From contig NZ_FCNU01000012.1 in NCBI RefSeq assembly GCF_001545115.1, forward strand, positions 1 to 64,000: 64,000 nucleotides of DNA. Reading direction: 5' to 3'. A program made the position numbers and the translations under genes. Of the stretch, positions 8,255 through 17,554 are shown piece by piece. The DNA comes from Candidatus Protochlamydia phocaeensis. Lineage in GTDB: Bacteria > Chlamydiota > Chlamydiia > Chlamydiales > Parachlamydiaceae. The notes beneath the pieces are model-generated. The model worked only from the letters and a program-made list of their open reading frames with translations. It was not told the DNA's origin and did not search any database. Within the stretch, counting starts at the first letter, position 1; the number at the start of each line of letters is the position of its first letter.

Positions 8255-9625
8255 TTATTCTCCTAGGGGACGGACAACTAGCCTAATCGGCTCAGATATA
8301 TTGCCACCCCCATCGGCAGCGACAATAAAATACGTATATGTTCTTCCAGGCTTGCGATGGGGGTCTTCAAATTGCAGAGGCTCTCCGCTTGGCACTATCT
8401 TAACTAAGTGATTAAGGCTATTGCGATAGATGTAATAAGCGGCAGCACCGCTCCCTGCAGAGGCCTTCCATGTCAAGATATTGACAAAATCCGCGTGCTT
8501 TTTACATAGGCTAATCTCTTGAAAGCCCTTGACATGCCTAGGCGGTTTTACGCCTCCGCCCGATAATATTATAAGGGTGAAATTTTGCATGGCATTAGGA
8601 GCAATGCCGTTACTAGCTATAATAGTTAAAGAATAAATTCCTTGTGTTCCATTTACCGGAGTCCCAAAAAGCGTCGCTGTTCCATTCCCATTATCCACAA
8701 AGATCAGGCCTGCAGGCAACTTTCCTATGGCAACAATGGAGGGAGTCGGCGATCCGATCGCTGTCACGATAAAACTGGAAGGCTGCCCTACTGCAAAGTT
8801 AGCTGTATGGAGCGATGTGATAACCAGAGAGGGTGGTAAAGGCTCGACCGTCACAACGACTTGAATAGGAGTGCCTATGCATCCTTGTGAGGTAATAGGA
8901 GTGACCGTATAAGTGGCTGTTCCAGGCGTATTTCCTGTGGTAACTAATGTTTGATTGATCGTTGTTCCTATTCCATTAGCCGTTCCGAGCGTACCGATTT
9001 GATTCACTTCCCAGCTAAAAATTGTTCCAGGTAGATTCGTGCTAAGCGCGATGGATGTCGTTCCTCCGCTAACAATCGTTTGATTTGCCGGTGTGGCTAT
9101 CGCAACGGGGGTAAAGATTGTTTCTACCGGAATAGAAGAATCAATAAATGTTCCATTGCCTAGCGCGCCGCCACCATTATCTCCCCATGCCCATACACTG
9201 CCGTCACTTCTTAAAGCCAGTGAATGGAAATTTCCGGCCGCTATGTCAATCGCATTTGTAAATGGCCCCCCACCACCCACTTGCACGGGAATAGGAGAAT
9301 CAATAGACGTTCCATCGCCAAGTTCGCCATTGCCATTATTTCCCCACGCCCATACCGTGCCGTCATTTTTCAAGGCAAGAGAATGGCTTCCTCCGCCAGC
9401 TATGGCAATGACGCCTGTCAGCGGGGTTCCTCCCCCAACTTGCACCGGAAGGCTAGAATCTAGAGTCGTTCCATCTCCTAACTGGCCATTAAAATTCCTT
9501 CCCCAAGCCCACACTGTCCCATCATTTCTCAAAGCAAGAGAATGACTTCCTCCAGCCGCTGTAGCGATGAAAGTTAAATCACAAGCAGCTTGTAAACAAT
9601 TCCAGCAAAGAAAAAATAAGATCAA
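8255..9625 (-). pseudogene. Third RCC1-repeat gene, 5' end disrupted
   Basis: The open frame gives up to 456 residues: three RCC1 repeats (HSLALRNDGTVWAWG type) instead of the fourteen in its two neighbours, then the same Ig-like/He_PIG domain and fibronectin-III-like domain that end the others. Aligning the 5' end with the sister genes shows that the ATG and first codons (ATG GAA TTA) remain at about 9674, but an in-frame TGA and a one-base deletion cut off the signal peptide. The only remaining start is a TTG at 9625, without a Shine-Dalgarno, giving half a signal sequence (ILFFLCWNCLQAACD). It is probably a decaying paralogue, though residual expression cannot be excluded. Confidence 0.65.
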
Positions 9626-9954
9626 AAATAAATGGCTAAAATCTTAAACGATTTCATTTCCCTAATTCCATTTAAAACTTCAAAAATCCGTGAAAATAAA
9701 AAAATCATTTAATTAAAGACTGTTAGAGGCGTATTAAAATCGTTAAGATTGCTTCCTGGATTTAATATCTTCTACAACTGCTTTAGAGTTTTTTTTAAAT
9801 GTACTGCTAGCCGATAAATGAGCAAAAATTCCCATCCATTTTAATTAAAAAACCAGCTAAGCCTTTACATGGAAGGCTTAGCCAGCTTTTCTAAAGATCT
9901 TGTCAATAAAATTCCGACAGTTAAATTAATTCGGAATTTATTAAATCATTCAAT
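9626..9954. other. Spacer between RCC1 genes
   Basis: Contains the decayed start region of the gene at 8255-9625 (to about 9690), a half copy of the dispersed repeat near 9720-9800 (GACTGTTAGAGGCGTATTAAAATCG), and a minus-strand terminator at 9845-9885. No further gene is seen. Confidence 0.6.
9845..9885 (-). terminator. Rho-independent terminator of the second RCC1 gene
   Basis: On the minus strand, GCTAAGCCTT (9873-9882 complement) pairs with AAGGCTTAGC (9856-9865 complement) over a short loop. The stem is followed by a run of T (plus-strand A at 9847-9852). It lies about 70 bases after the stop of the gene at 9955-13194. Confidence 0.75.
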
Positions 9955-12900
9955 TTATTCTGTAGCCCCTGGAAATAGCAGGGGATTAAATTTTAATCGA
10001 CAAAAGGTTATTTTTTTAGGACGCGGACGGACGACTAGGTTAATCGGCTCAGACACATTGCCAGAGGCGTCAACTGCAACGATAAAATACGTATACACCC
10101 TTCCAATTTGGCGGTGGCGGTCTTTAAATTGCAGGGGCTGCCCGGCTGGCACGACTTTAACCAAATGATTAAGGCTATTGCGATAGATGTAATAAGCAAC
10201 AACCGGATTTCCTCCAGAAGGGGCGTTCCATGTCAAGGTATTGACAAAGTCTGCTTGCCCATTACACAAGTTAATCCCTTGCGAGCCTCTCACATGCCTA
10301 GGCGGATTTACGCTTCCCCCTCCTCCTCCATTATCGGATATAATAAGGGTAAAGTTTTGCACGGCATTAGGGGCAACGCCATTACTGGCAACAATAGTTA
10401 AGGAATAAACCCCTTGGGTCCCATTTACCGGAGTCCCAAAAAGCGTCGCCGTTCCATTCCCGTTATCTATAAAGGCCAGGCCTATAGGTAACTGTCCTAT
10501 TACAATCAGGGAAGGAATAGGAGATCCAGCCGTTGTCACAGTAAAACTCGAAGGCTGCCCTACGACAAAATTGGCTGCATTAGAGGAGGTAATAGCCAGC
10601 AATTGAGCGACAGGCTCGACCGTCACAACGACTTGCATAGGCGTTCCGATGCATCCTTGTGGACTAATAGGAGTGATTGTATAAGTGGCCGTACCGGGTG
10701 CATTAGCTGTTGTGATTAATGTTTGGCTGATAGTTGTCCCTGCACCATTCGCAGCTCCAGAGACGTTATTTTGACTCACCGTCCAGCTAAATGTTGTTCC
10801 ACTTATATTTGAACCAAGAAGGATGGATGTCGTTTCTCCGCTAGCAATCGTTTGGTTTGCCGGCGTGGCTATCACAATAGGCGTGAATATTGTTTCCACA
10901 GGAATAGAAGAATTAGTATTTGTTCCATTTCCTAACTGGCCATAGAAGTTATTTCCCCAGGCCCACACACTGCCATCGCTTTTTAAAGCCATCGCATAAC
11001 TCTCTCCACCTGCAATATTTTTTATAGTTGTAAATGGCGTTCCTCCTCCTACTACCACAGGGAGTTCAGAACTAGTTGTTGTTCCATTACCTAATTGACC
11101 AAAGCTATTAAACCCCCAAGCCTGCATCGTGCCATCATCGATTAAAGCCAAAGAGTAATACCCGCCCGCTGATATAGCAATCGCATTTGTAAGCGGTATT
11201 CCTCCCCCGACCTGTACCGGAGTATAAGAAATAGCAGTCGTTCCATTGCCTAGCTGGCCATCGAGGTTATTTCCCCAGGCCCATACCGTCCCATCACTTC
11301 TCAATGCAAGAGAATGATAAGATCCGCCTGATAAGGCAACGACAGCTGTCAATGGTACTCCTCCTCCAACCTGCACGGGAATATTAGAAGGACTATTCGT
11401 TCCATTGCCTAATTGACCGAATGTGTTATCTCCCCACGCCCATGCCGTCCCATCCGCTTTCAAAGCAAGAGAGAAATATCCCCCTGCTCCAATGGCGCTC
11501 ACATTTGTAAGCGGTGTGCCTCCCCCGACCTGCACCGGAATATTGGAATCCGTATTCGTTCCATCGCCTAGCTGACCATTAACATTAGATCCCCAGGCCC
11601 ATACTGTCCCATCACTTCTCAATGCAAGAGAATGCGAATATCCAGCTGCTATGGCAATGATATCTGTCAGCGGTGTCCCTCCTCCTACCTGCACGGGAAT
11701 ATTGGAATCCGTATTCGTTCCATCGCCTAGCTGGCCATCAGCATTGGATCCCCAGGCCCATACCGTCCCATCACTTCTCAATGCAAGAGAATGGTCTCTT
11801 CTTGCTACTATAGCAATGATATCCGTCAGCGGTGTCCCTCCTCCTACCTGTACAGGAACGGAAGAGTCAGTATTTGTTCCATTTCCCAGTTCACCAAAGG
11901 CATTTAATCCCCAGGCCCATACCGTCCCATCGCTTTTCAATGCAAGAGAATGAGAAGATCCACTGGCTATTGCTTTTATCTCCTCACTTCCTAACAAATT
12001 AACTGTTTGCACGGGAAGGTTAGAACTGGTAGTCGTTCCATTGCCTAAAGCGCCTAGCGAATTATCCCCCCATGCCCATACGATCCCATCGCCCCTCAAA
12101 GCTAGAGAATGATTTGTTCCGGCTGCTATGGCAATGGCATTTATAAAAGGAGTTCCTCCCCCTACTAACACCGGAACATCAGATTCCGCATTCGTTCCAT
12201 CACCTAGCTGACCACTAGCATTGCCTCCCCACGCCCATACCATTCCATCAGTTCTCAAAGCAAGAGAATGAATATCTCCACCTGCTATGGCTATTACATC
12301 CGTCAGTGGTGTTCCTCCTCCGACCTGTAAAGGAAGGGTTGAGTTCGTATTCGTCCCATTGCCTAGCTGACCACTGTTGTTGGCTCCCCAGGACCATACC
12401 GTTCCATCACTTCGCAAAGCAAGAGAATGATTGCTGCCGCATGCTATGGCAATGGCATTTAAAAACGGCGTCCCTCCTCCAACCTGCACGGGAACATTAG
12501 AAGGGCTATTCGTTCCATTGCCTAGCTGACCACTGCTATTGGCTCCCCACGCCCATATCGTCCCATCGCTTTTCAATGCAAGAGAATGTCCATTCCCTCC
12601 TGCTATGGCAATCACATCCGTCAGCGGCGTTCCTCCTCCGACCTGCACCGGAAGATTAGAATCTACATTCGTCCCATTGCCTAACTGGCCGCTGCTATTG
12701 GCTCCCCAAGCCCATACCGTTCCATCGCTTCTCAAAGCGAGGGAATGCGCATTTCCTGCCGCTATGGCGGCAATATTCGTCAGCGGCGTTCCACCTCCGA
12801 CCTGTACCGGAAGATTAGAATCTGCATTCGTCCCATTGCCTAGCTCACCTAACCCGTTATATCCCCACGCCCATACCGTCCCATCGCTTTTCAAAGCAAG

Positions 12901-13194
12901 AGAATGAAACCCTCCTCCCGCTATACCAACAGCATCTGTAAATGGAGTTCCTCCTCCCACCGGAATAGGGATGTCTGAATTGGTAAATGTTCCATCTCCT
13001 ACTTGCCCAAAAATATTATCTCCCCACGCCCACACGGTCCCGTCACCTCTCAAAGCAAGAGAATGGAAAGCCCCACTTGATATAGCGACGACAGCAGGAT
13101 CGCAAACAGCGGGCAAATAACTATAACAAAGAAAAAACAGGCTCAAAAATAAGTGGCTAAAGATTTTAAATAATTTAAGTCGCGCTAATTCCAT
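9955..13194 (-). CDS. Secreted RCC1 double beta-propeller protein with Ig-like and FN3-like C-terminus
   Basis: 1079 residues starting at ATG 13194 (MELARLKLF), chosen because GGGAG lies five bases upstream. A signal peptide ends near PAVCDP. Fourteen RCC1-type repeats of about 50 residues follow (HSLALRSDGTVWAWG...GQLGNGT). Between repeats 7 and 8 the usual VQVGGGTPLTD linker is replaced by VQTVNLLGSEEIKA, so the array splits into 7 + 7, i.e. two seven-bladed propellers. The C-terminal third has an Ig-like segment, a He_PIG-type domain (PSSFTVT...GTPVNGTQG) and an FN3-like domain (AYYIYRNSLNHLVK). Known RCC1 proteins act as Ran exchange factors or protein-binding scaffolds. Here secretion and adhesin-like tail domains suggest a surface or host-directed binding protein (inference). 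Confidence 0.85.
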   Translation of the reverse strand: MELARLKLFKIFSHLFLSLFFLCYSYLPAVCDPAVVAISSGAFHSLALRGDGTVWAWGDNIFGQVGDGTFTNSDIPIPVGGGTPFTDAVGIAGGGFHSLALKSDGTVWAWGYNGLGELGNGTNADSNLPVQVGGGTPLTNIAAIAAGNAHSLALRSDGTVWAWGANSSGQLGNGTNVDSNLPVQVGGGTPLTDVIAIAGGNGHSLALKSDGTIWAWGANSSGQLGNGTNSPSNVPVQVGGGTPFLNAIAIACGSNHSLALRSDGTVWSWGANNSGQLGNGTNTNSTLPLQVGGGTPLTDVIAIAGGDIHSLALRTDGMVWAWGGNASGQLGDGTNAESDVPVLVGGGTPFINAIAIAAGTNHSLALRGDGIVWAWGDNSLGALGNGTTTSSNLPVQTVNLLGSEEIKAIASGSSHSLALKSDGTVWAWGLNAFGELGNGTNTDSSVPVQVGGGTPLTDIIAIVARRDHSLALRSDGTVWAWGSNADGQLGDGTNTDSNIPVQVGGGTPLTDIIAIAAGYSHSLALRSDGTVWAWGSNVNGQLGDGTNTDSNIPVQVGGGTPLTNVSAIGAGGYFSLALKADGTAWAWGDNTFGQLGNGTNSPSNIPVQVGGGVPLTAVVALSGGSYHSLALRSDGTVWAWGNNLDGQLGNGTTAISYTPVQVGGGIPLTNAIAISAGGYYSLALIDDGTMQAWGFNSFGQLGNGTTTSSELPVVVGGGTPFTTIKNIAGGESYAMALKSDGSVWAWGNNFYGQLGNGTNTNSSIPVETIFTPIVIATPANQTIASGETTSILLGSNISGTTFSWTVSQNNVSGAANGAGTTISQTLITTANAPGTATYTITPISPQGCIGTPMQVVVTVEPVAQLLAITSSNAANFVVGQPSSFTVTTAGSPIPSLIVIGQLPIGLAFIDNGNGTATLFGTPVNGTQGVYSLTIVASNGVAPNAVQNFTLIISDNGGGGGSVNPPRHVRGSQGINLCNGQADFVNTLTWNAPSGGNPVVAYYIYRNSLNHLVKVVPAGQPLQFKDRHRQIGRVYTYFIVAVDASGNVSEPINLVVRPRPKKITFCRLKFNPLLFPGATE
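9971..10910. repeat. 940 bp near-identical repeat, copy A (RCC1 gene 3' end)
   Basis: Matches 13803-14742 at a constant offset of 3832 bases with no indels and only about ten mismatches seen by eye. It covers the Ig-like, He_PIG and FN3 coding parts of both large RCC1 genes, while the blade-coding parts upstream are clearly more diverged. This points to recent gene conversion or recombination. Confidence 0.9.
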
Positions 13195-13439
13195 TTGAAC
13201 TCCCAAAATATTTGAAATAAAAGAACCTACTCCCCACCGAAGAATTCTCTTCCGTGCCTGTTAGTTCCGTTTGGTTTGCAATGACTGAATGACAGTTTGA
13301 TTAAAATATTTTTTATATTTAGGGGCAACCAATTTAATTTTTATCAGATCTTCATTGATACCCGGCAATCCGAATCCATTACCGAGAGACAGAAAGCCTC
13401 TTAGACGATCTCTTAAAACTCAAATGCGAATGGCATAGA

Positions 13440-13535
13440 TAAGAAAAAAGCCTGCTTGGCTAAACAGGCCACGCGACTTGTGCAGTTGAAGAGCGACTGC
13501 AGATCTTAAATTCCTTCTTTTTCTTAGTTATCATG
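13440..13535 (-). ncRNA. Candidate small RNA with intrinsic terminator
   Basis: On the minus strand, about 13515-13485 forms a hairpin (CTGCAGTCGC...ACTGCA). It is followed at 13469-13450 by GCCTG-loop-CAGGC and then TTTTTTC, a textbook intrinsic terminator with no gene in front of it. The segment lies in a ~190 bp insert absent from the otherwise duplicated upstream region at 17045-17290. No clear promoter was found. It could instead be the terminator remnant of a lost gene. Confidence 0.3.
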
Positions 13536-13679
13536 TGAAGTTATTCTTTAAATTATTCCAGGCCGCTAAACAATCTACTTACAAGTCAGATGAAAAGTGA
13601 TGATAAACTGAGATAAAGCTGCAGGGATCACATACATTTTTTTAAAATTAGTAAGGGCAATAGGGAAGCTTCCCTGTCT

Positions 13680-13743
13680 ATTTTATTGAAAAACTGCCCG
13701 CCCTTTTTTTCATGCAGTGGCTTGACTAGTTTTTCAATAAAAT
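13680..13743 (-). terminator. Long inverted repeat after the third RCC1 gene
   Basis: Perfect 16-base arms ATTTTATTGAAAAACT (13680-13695) and its complement (13728-13743) around a ~32 base loop, 44 bases after the stop at 13787. Read on the minus strand the second arm ends in a T-rich run (AGTTTTTCAATAAAAT). A terminator or stabilising 3' hairpin is likely. Confidence 0.65.
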
Positions 13744-13786
13744 CGGGTAAACAAACGGCCTTAAAACTTATTAAGTCCCCTCTTGC

Positions 13787-16700
13787 TTATTCAGTAAACT
13801 CTGGAAACAGCAGGGGATTAAATTTTAATCGACAAAAGGTTATCTTTTTAGGACGTGGACGGACGACTAGGTTAATCGGCTCAGACACATTGCCAGAGGC
13901 ATCAACTGCAACGATAAAATACGTATACACCCTTCCAATTTGGCGGTGGCGGTCTTTAAATTGCAGGGGCTGCCCGGCTGGCACGACTTTAACCAAATGA
14001 TTAAGGCTATTGCGATAGATGTAATAAGCGACAACCGGATTTCCTCCAGAAGGGGCGTTCCATGTCAAGGTATTGACAAAGTCTGCTTGCCCATTACACA
14101 AGTTAATCCCTTGCGAGCCTCTCACATGCCTAGGCGGATTTACGCTTCCCCCTCCTCCTCCATTATCGGATATAATAAGGGTAAAGTTTTGCACGGCATT
14201 AGGGGCAACGCCATTACTGGCAACAATAGTTAAGGAATAAACCCCTTGGGTCCCATTTACCGGAGTCCCAAAAAGCGTCGCCGTTCCATTCCCGTTATCT
14301 ATAAAGGCCAGGCCTATAGGTAACTGTCCTATTACAATCAGGGAAGGAATAGGAGATCCAGCCGTTGTCACAGTAAAACTCGAAGGCTGCCCTACGACAA
14401 AATTGGCTGCATTAGAGGAGGTAATAGCCAGCAATTGAGCGACAGGCTCGACCGTCACAACGACTTGCATAGGCGTTCCGATGCATCCTTGTGGACTAAT
14501 AGGAGTGATTGTATAAGTGGCCGTACCGGGTGCATTAGCTGTTGTGATTAATGTTTGGCTGATAGTTGTCCCTGCACCATTCGCAGCTCCAGAGACGTTA
14601 TTTTGACTCACCGTCCAGCTAAATGTTGTTCCACTTATATTTGAACCAAGAAGGATGGATGTCGTCTCTCCGCTAACAATCGTTTGGTTTGCCGGCGTAG
14701 CTATCACAACAGGCGTGAATATTGTTTCCACAGGAATAGAAGAGCTAAAAGTAGTTGTTCCATTCCCTAACTGGCCGTAGTTGTTATCTCCCCACGCCCA
14801 CACACTGCCATCGCTTTTTAAAGCCAACACATGGCTCTCTCTAGCTGCAATATTTTTTATAGTTGTAAATGGCGTTCCTCCTCCTACCTGTACCGGAAGG
14901 TTAGCACTTATATTCGTCCCATTACCTAATTGACCAAAGCTATTATACCCCCAAGCCTGCACCGTGCCATCATCGATTAAAGCCAAAGAGTAATATCCGC
15001 CCGCTGATATAGCAATCGCATTTGTAAGCGGCGTTATCCCACCAACCTGCACGGGAATATAAGAAATAGCATTCGTTCCATTACCTAGCTGGCCATCGGC
15101 ATTATCTCCCCATGCCCATACCGTCCCATCTTCCCTTAAAGCAAGAGAATGATAAGATCCGCCTGATAAGGCAATGATATTTGTCAAAGGACCTACTCCG
15201 CCAACCTGCACGGGAATATTAGAAGGATTATTTGTTCCATTGCCTAATTGACCGAATGTGTTATCTCCCCACGCCCATGCCGTTCCATCCGCTTTCAAAG
15301 CAAGAGAGAAATTTCCTCCTGCTTCAATGGCGCTCACATTTGTAAGCGGGGTTCCTCCTCCTACCTGTATGGGAATGGAAGAATTAATATTTGTTCCATT
15401 GCCTAATTGACCGAATGTGTTATCTCCCCACGCCCATGCCGTTCCATCCGCTTTCAAAGCAAGAGAGAAATTTCCTCCTGCTTCAATGGCGCTCACATTT
15501 GTAAGCGGCGTCCCCCCTCCTACCTGCACAGGAACGGAAGAATCAGTAGTTGTTCCATTGCCTAGCTGACCATTAGCATTGCCTCCCCACGCCCATACTG
15601 TCCCATCACTTTTCAAAGCTAAAGATTGTTCCCTTCCCGCTGCTATGGCAACCACATTTGTAAGCGGCACCCCTCCTCCCACCTGTACAGGAAGAGAGGA
15701 ATCAGTATTTGTTCCATTTCCCAGTTCACCATAGCCATTAAATCCCCACGCCCATACCGTTCCATCACTTCTCAAGGCAAGGGAATGATAAGATCCACTG
15801 GCTATTGCTTTTAATCCCTCAATCCCTACCAAATCAACTGTTTGCACAGGAAGGTTAGAATTGGTAATCGTCCCATTGCCTAGCTGACCATTGGTATTCT
15901 CTCCCCACGCCCATACTGTTTCATCGCTTTGCAGGGCTAGAGAATAATTTATTCCGGCTGCTATGGCAATCACATTCGTCAGCGGGGTTCCCCCTCCAAC
16001 CTCCAAGGGAAGATTAGAATTCGCATTCGTTCCATTCCCTAGCTGCCCCAAGTTATTGCCTCCCCACGCCCATACCGTTCCATCACTCCTCAAAGCAAGA
16101 GAATGTTCATTCCCTCCTGCTATGGCAATCACATCCGTCAGCGGTGTTCCCCCTCCTACTTGCACGGGAAGATTAGAATCCGTATTCGTCCCATTGCCTA
16201 GCTGGCCATTGCTATTGCCTCCCCACGCCCATACCGTCCCATCGCTTCTCACAGCAAGAGACTGAGTATATCCGCCGGCTATAGCAATCACATCCGTCAG
16301 CGGTGTTCCCCCTCCTACCTGCACCGGAAGGTTAGAACTCGTATTCGTTCCATTGCCTAGCTGACCCAAGGTATTGGCTCCCCACATCCATACCGTTCCA
16401 TCGCTTCTCACAGCAAGAGAATAAGATCCTCCACCAGCTATGGCAATAATATCTGTTAACGGTGTTCCTCCTCCGACCTGCACCGGAAGATTAGAACTCG
16501 TATTCGTTCCATTGCCTAGCTGACCAAAGTTATTGATTCCCCACGCCCATACCGTCCCATCGCTTTTCAAAGCAAGAGAATGAGCCCCTCCTCCCGCTAT
16601 ACTAACTACATCTGTAAATGGCGTTCCTCCTCCTACTTGCAATGGAAGATTAGAATTCGCATTCGTCCCATTGCCTAGCTGACCCCCGTTATTAAGTCCC

Positions 16701-17029
16701 CACGCCCATACCGTTCCATCGCTTTTCAGGGCAAGAGAATGAAAACCACCTCCCGCTATGCTAACTACATCTGTAAATGGTGTTCCCCCTCCTACTTGCA
16801 ACGGAAGGGTTGAATCCGTATTCGTTCCATTGCCTAACTGACCATAGCCATTGAGTCCACATGCCCATACGGTCCCATCACTCTTCAAAGTAAGAGAATG
16901 ATCCCCTCCACCTGCTATAGCAATGACAGCAGGATCGCAAACAGCGGGCAAATAACTATAACAAAGAAAAAACAGGCTCAAAAATAAGTGGCTAAAGATT
17001 TTAAATAATTTAAGACGCGCTAATTCCAT
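13787..17029 (-). CDS. Secreted RCC1 double beta-propeller protein with Ig-like and FN3-like C-terminus (paralogue)
   Basis: 1080 residues from ATG 17029, with the same GGGAG ribosome site five bases upstream as its sister; the upstream in-frame ATG at 17044 lies before that site. The signal peptide is identical to the sister's (LFKIFSHLFLSLFFLCYSYL). Fourteen RCC1 repeats follow, again with an aberrant linker after repeat 7 (VQTVDLVGIEGLKA), giving 7 + 7 blades. Repeats 10 and 11 are identical over the blade core (GGNFSLALKADGTAWAWG), a very recent internal duplication. Repeat 1 has WACG for WAWG. The C-terminal Ig/He_PIG/FN3 part is nearly identical to the sister. Function as for the sister: secreted binding scaffold, inferred only. 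Confidence 0.85.
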   Translation of the reverse strand: MELARLKLFKIFSHLFLSLFFLCYSYLPAVCDPAVIAIAGGGDHSLTLKSDGTVWACGLNGYGQLGNGTNTDSTLPLQVGGGTPFTDVVSIAGGGFHSLALKSDGTVWAWGLNNGGQLGNGTNANSNLPLQVGGGTPFTDVVSIAGGGAHSLALKSDGTVWAWGINNFGQLGNGTNTSSNLPVQVGGGTPLTDIIAIAGGGSYSLAVRSDGTVWMWGANTLGQLGNGTNTSSNLPVQVGGGTPLTDVIAIAGGYTQSLAVRSDGTVWAWGGNSNGQLGNGTNTDSNLPVQVGGGTPLTDVIAIAGGNEHSLALRSDGTVWAWGGNNLGQLGNGTNANSNLPLEVGGGTPLTNVIAIAAGINYSLALQSDETVWAWGENTNGQLGNGTITNSNLPVQTVDLVGIEGLKAIASGSYHSLALRSDGTVWAWGFNGYGELGNGTNTDSSLPVQVGGGVPLTNVVAIAAGREQSLALKSDGTVWAWGGNANGQLGNGTTTDSSVPVQVGGGTPLTNVSAIEAGGNFSLALKADGTAWAWGDNTFGQLGNGTNINSSIPIQVGGGTPLTNVSAIEAGGNFSLALKADGTAWAWGDNTFGQLGNGTNNPSNIPVQVGGVGPLTNIIALSGGSYHSLALREDGTVWAWGDNADGQLGNGTNAISYIPVQVGGITPLTNAIAISAGGYYSLALIDDGTVQAWGYNSFGQLGNGTNISANLPVQVGGGTPFTTIKNIAARESHVLALKSDGSVWAWGDNNYGQLGNGTTTFSSSIPVETIFTPVVIATPANQTIVSGETTSILLGSNISGTTFSWTVSQNNVSGAANGAGTTISQTLITTANAPGTATYTITPISPQGCIGTPMQVVVTVEPVAQLLAITSSNAANFVVGQPSSFTVTTAGSPIPSLIVIGQLPIGLAFIDNGNGTATLFGTPVNGTQGVYSLTIVASNGVAPNAVQNFTLIISDNGGGGGSVNPPRHVRGSQGINLCNGQADFVNTLTWNAPSGGNPVVAYYIYRNSLNHLVKVVPAGQPLQFKDRHRQIGRVYTYFIVAVDASGNVSEPINLVVRPRPKKITFCRLKFNPLLFPEFTE
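13803..14742. repeat. 940 bp near-identical repeat, copy B (RCC1 gene 3' end)
   Basis: Partner of 9971-10910; same length, no gaps. The homology also extends, less perfectly, to the flanks downstream. Confidence 0.9.
15231..15509. repeat. Tandem duplication of one RCC1 blade
   Basis: 15231-15350 and 15390-15509 are essentially identical over about 120 bases, with a period of 159 bases (53 codons, one blade). They encode repeats 11 and 10 of the protein. The other blades differ far more, so this pair arose recently. Confidence 0.85.
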
Positions 17030-17554
17030 TTGAACTCCCAGCATATTTCAAATACAAGAACTGGCTTCACAGAAAAGATTCTCCTCCGTGCCTGTTAGTT
17101 CTGTTTGGTTTGCAATGACTGAAGGACAGTTTGATTAAAAAATATTTTTTATATTTTTAAATATTTAGAGGCAACCAATTTAATTTTTATCAGATTACTT
17201 AAATTTATTCCGGACCGTTAAGCAATCCACTTCAAAGTTGGATGAAAAAGTGATGGTAAACTGATATAAAACTACAGGAGAGATCAAATACGCGCTTTTT
17301 CTACAAGCTTTCTACTCCCATTGTTTTTGGATCTGATCTACAAATTTTTGAGAGGTTGTTACAAACGATAAAGTCCATAAGCGCATCCTATTCCTATGAC
17401 CAAATAGATATTCAAACTAAATAACTTATAGATTATTTTAATAAATCCAATCCAAGTCGGAGGCTATTTTAATTAAAAGTTTTTCTCATCTTTAGAGATA
17501 AATGCTTGTGCATTATAATCCCCGCATTGATTCAATGCAGACCAAGACTGATAC
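17030..17554. other. Divergent spacer between third RCC1 gene and lptD-like gene
   Basis: 17045-17290 is homologous to 13207-13640 (upstream region shared by the two large RCC1 genes). The remainder is A+T-rich and holds a possible promoter for the gene at 17555. No RNA gene or coding remnant was recognised. Confidence 0.55.
17491..17519 (+). promoter_or_regulatory. Possible sigma-70-type promoter of the lptD-like gene
   Basis: A perfect TATAAT at 17514-17519 has a weak TTTAGA -35 (17491-17496) at 17 bases spacing, 36 bases before the start codon. The -10 is convincing, the -35 less so. Confidence 0.45.

Larger units (their letters stand above)
13195..13786. other. Spacer upstream of second and downstream of third RCC1 gene
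   Basis: 13207-13350 and about 13541-13640 match the region upstream of the third gene (17045-17290), so the upstream region was duplicated with the gene. Between them lies about 190 bp of extra sequence (13350-13541) with a hairpin and terminator (possible small RNA). 13680-13743 is the 3' hairpin of the third gene. Confidence 0.6.

Noticed and set aside
11651..12907. Plus-strand open frames opposite the RCC1 genes (e.g. 11651-11953, 12539-12907, 9093-9545, 15963-16265)
   Set aside because: They are periodic shadows of the blade repeats on the minus strand (repeating PPPTCTG text) without ribosome sites.
9955..17029. Regular repeats that might suggest a CRISPR array
   Set aside because: Period about 150-160 bases, coding throughout, no spacer/repeat alternation, no cas genes.
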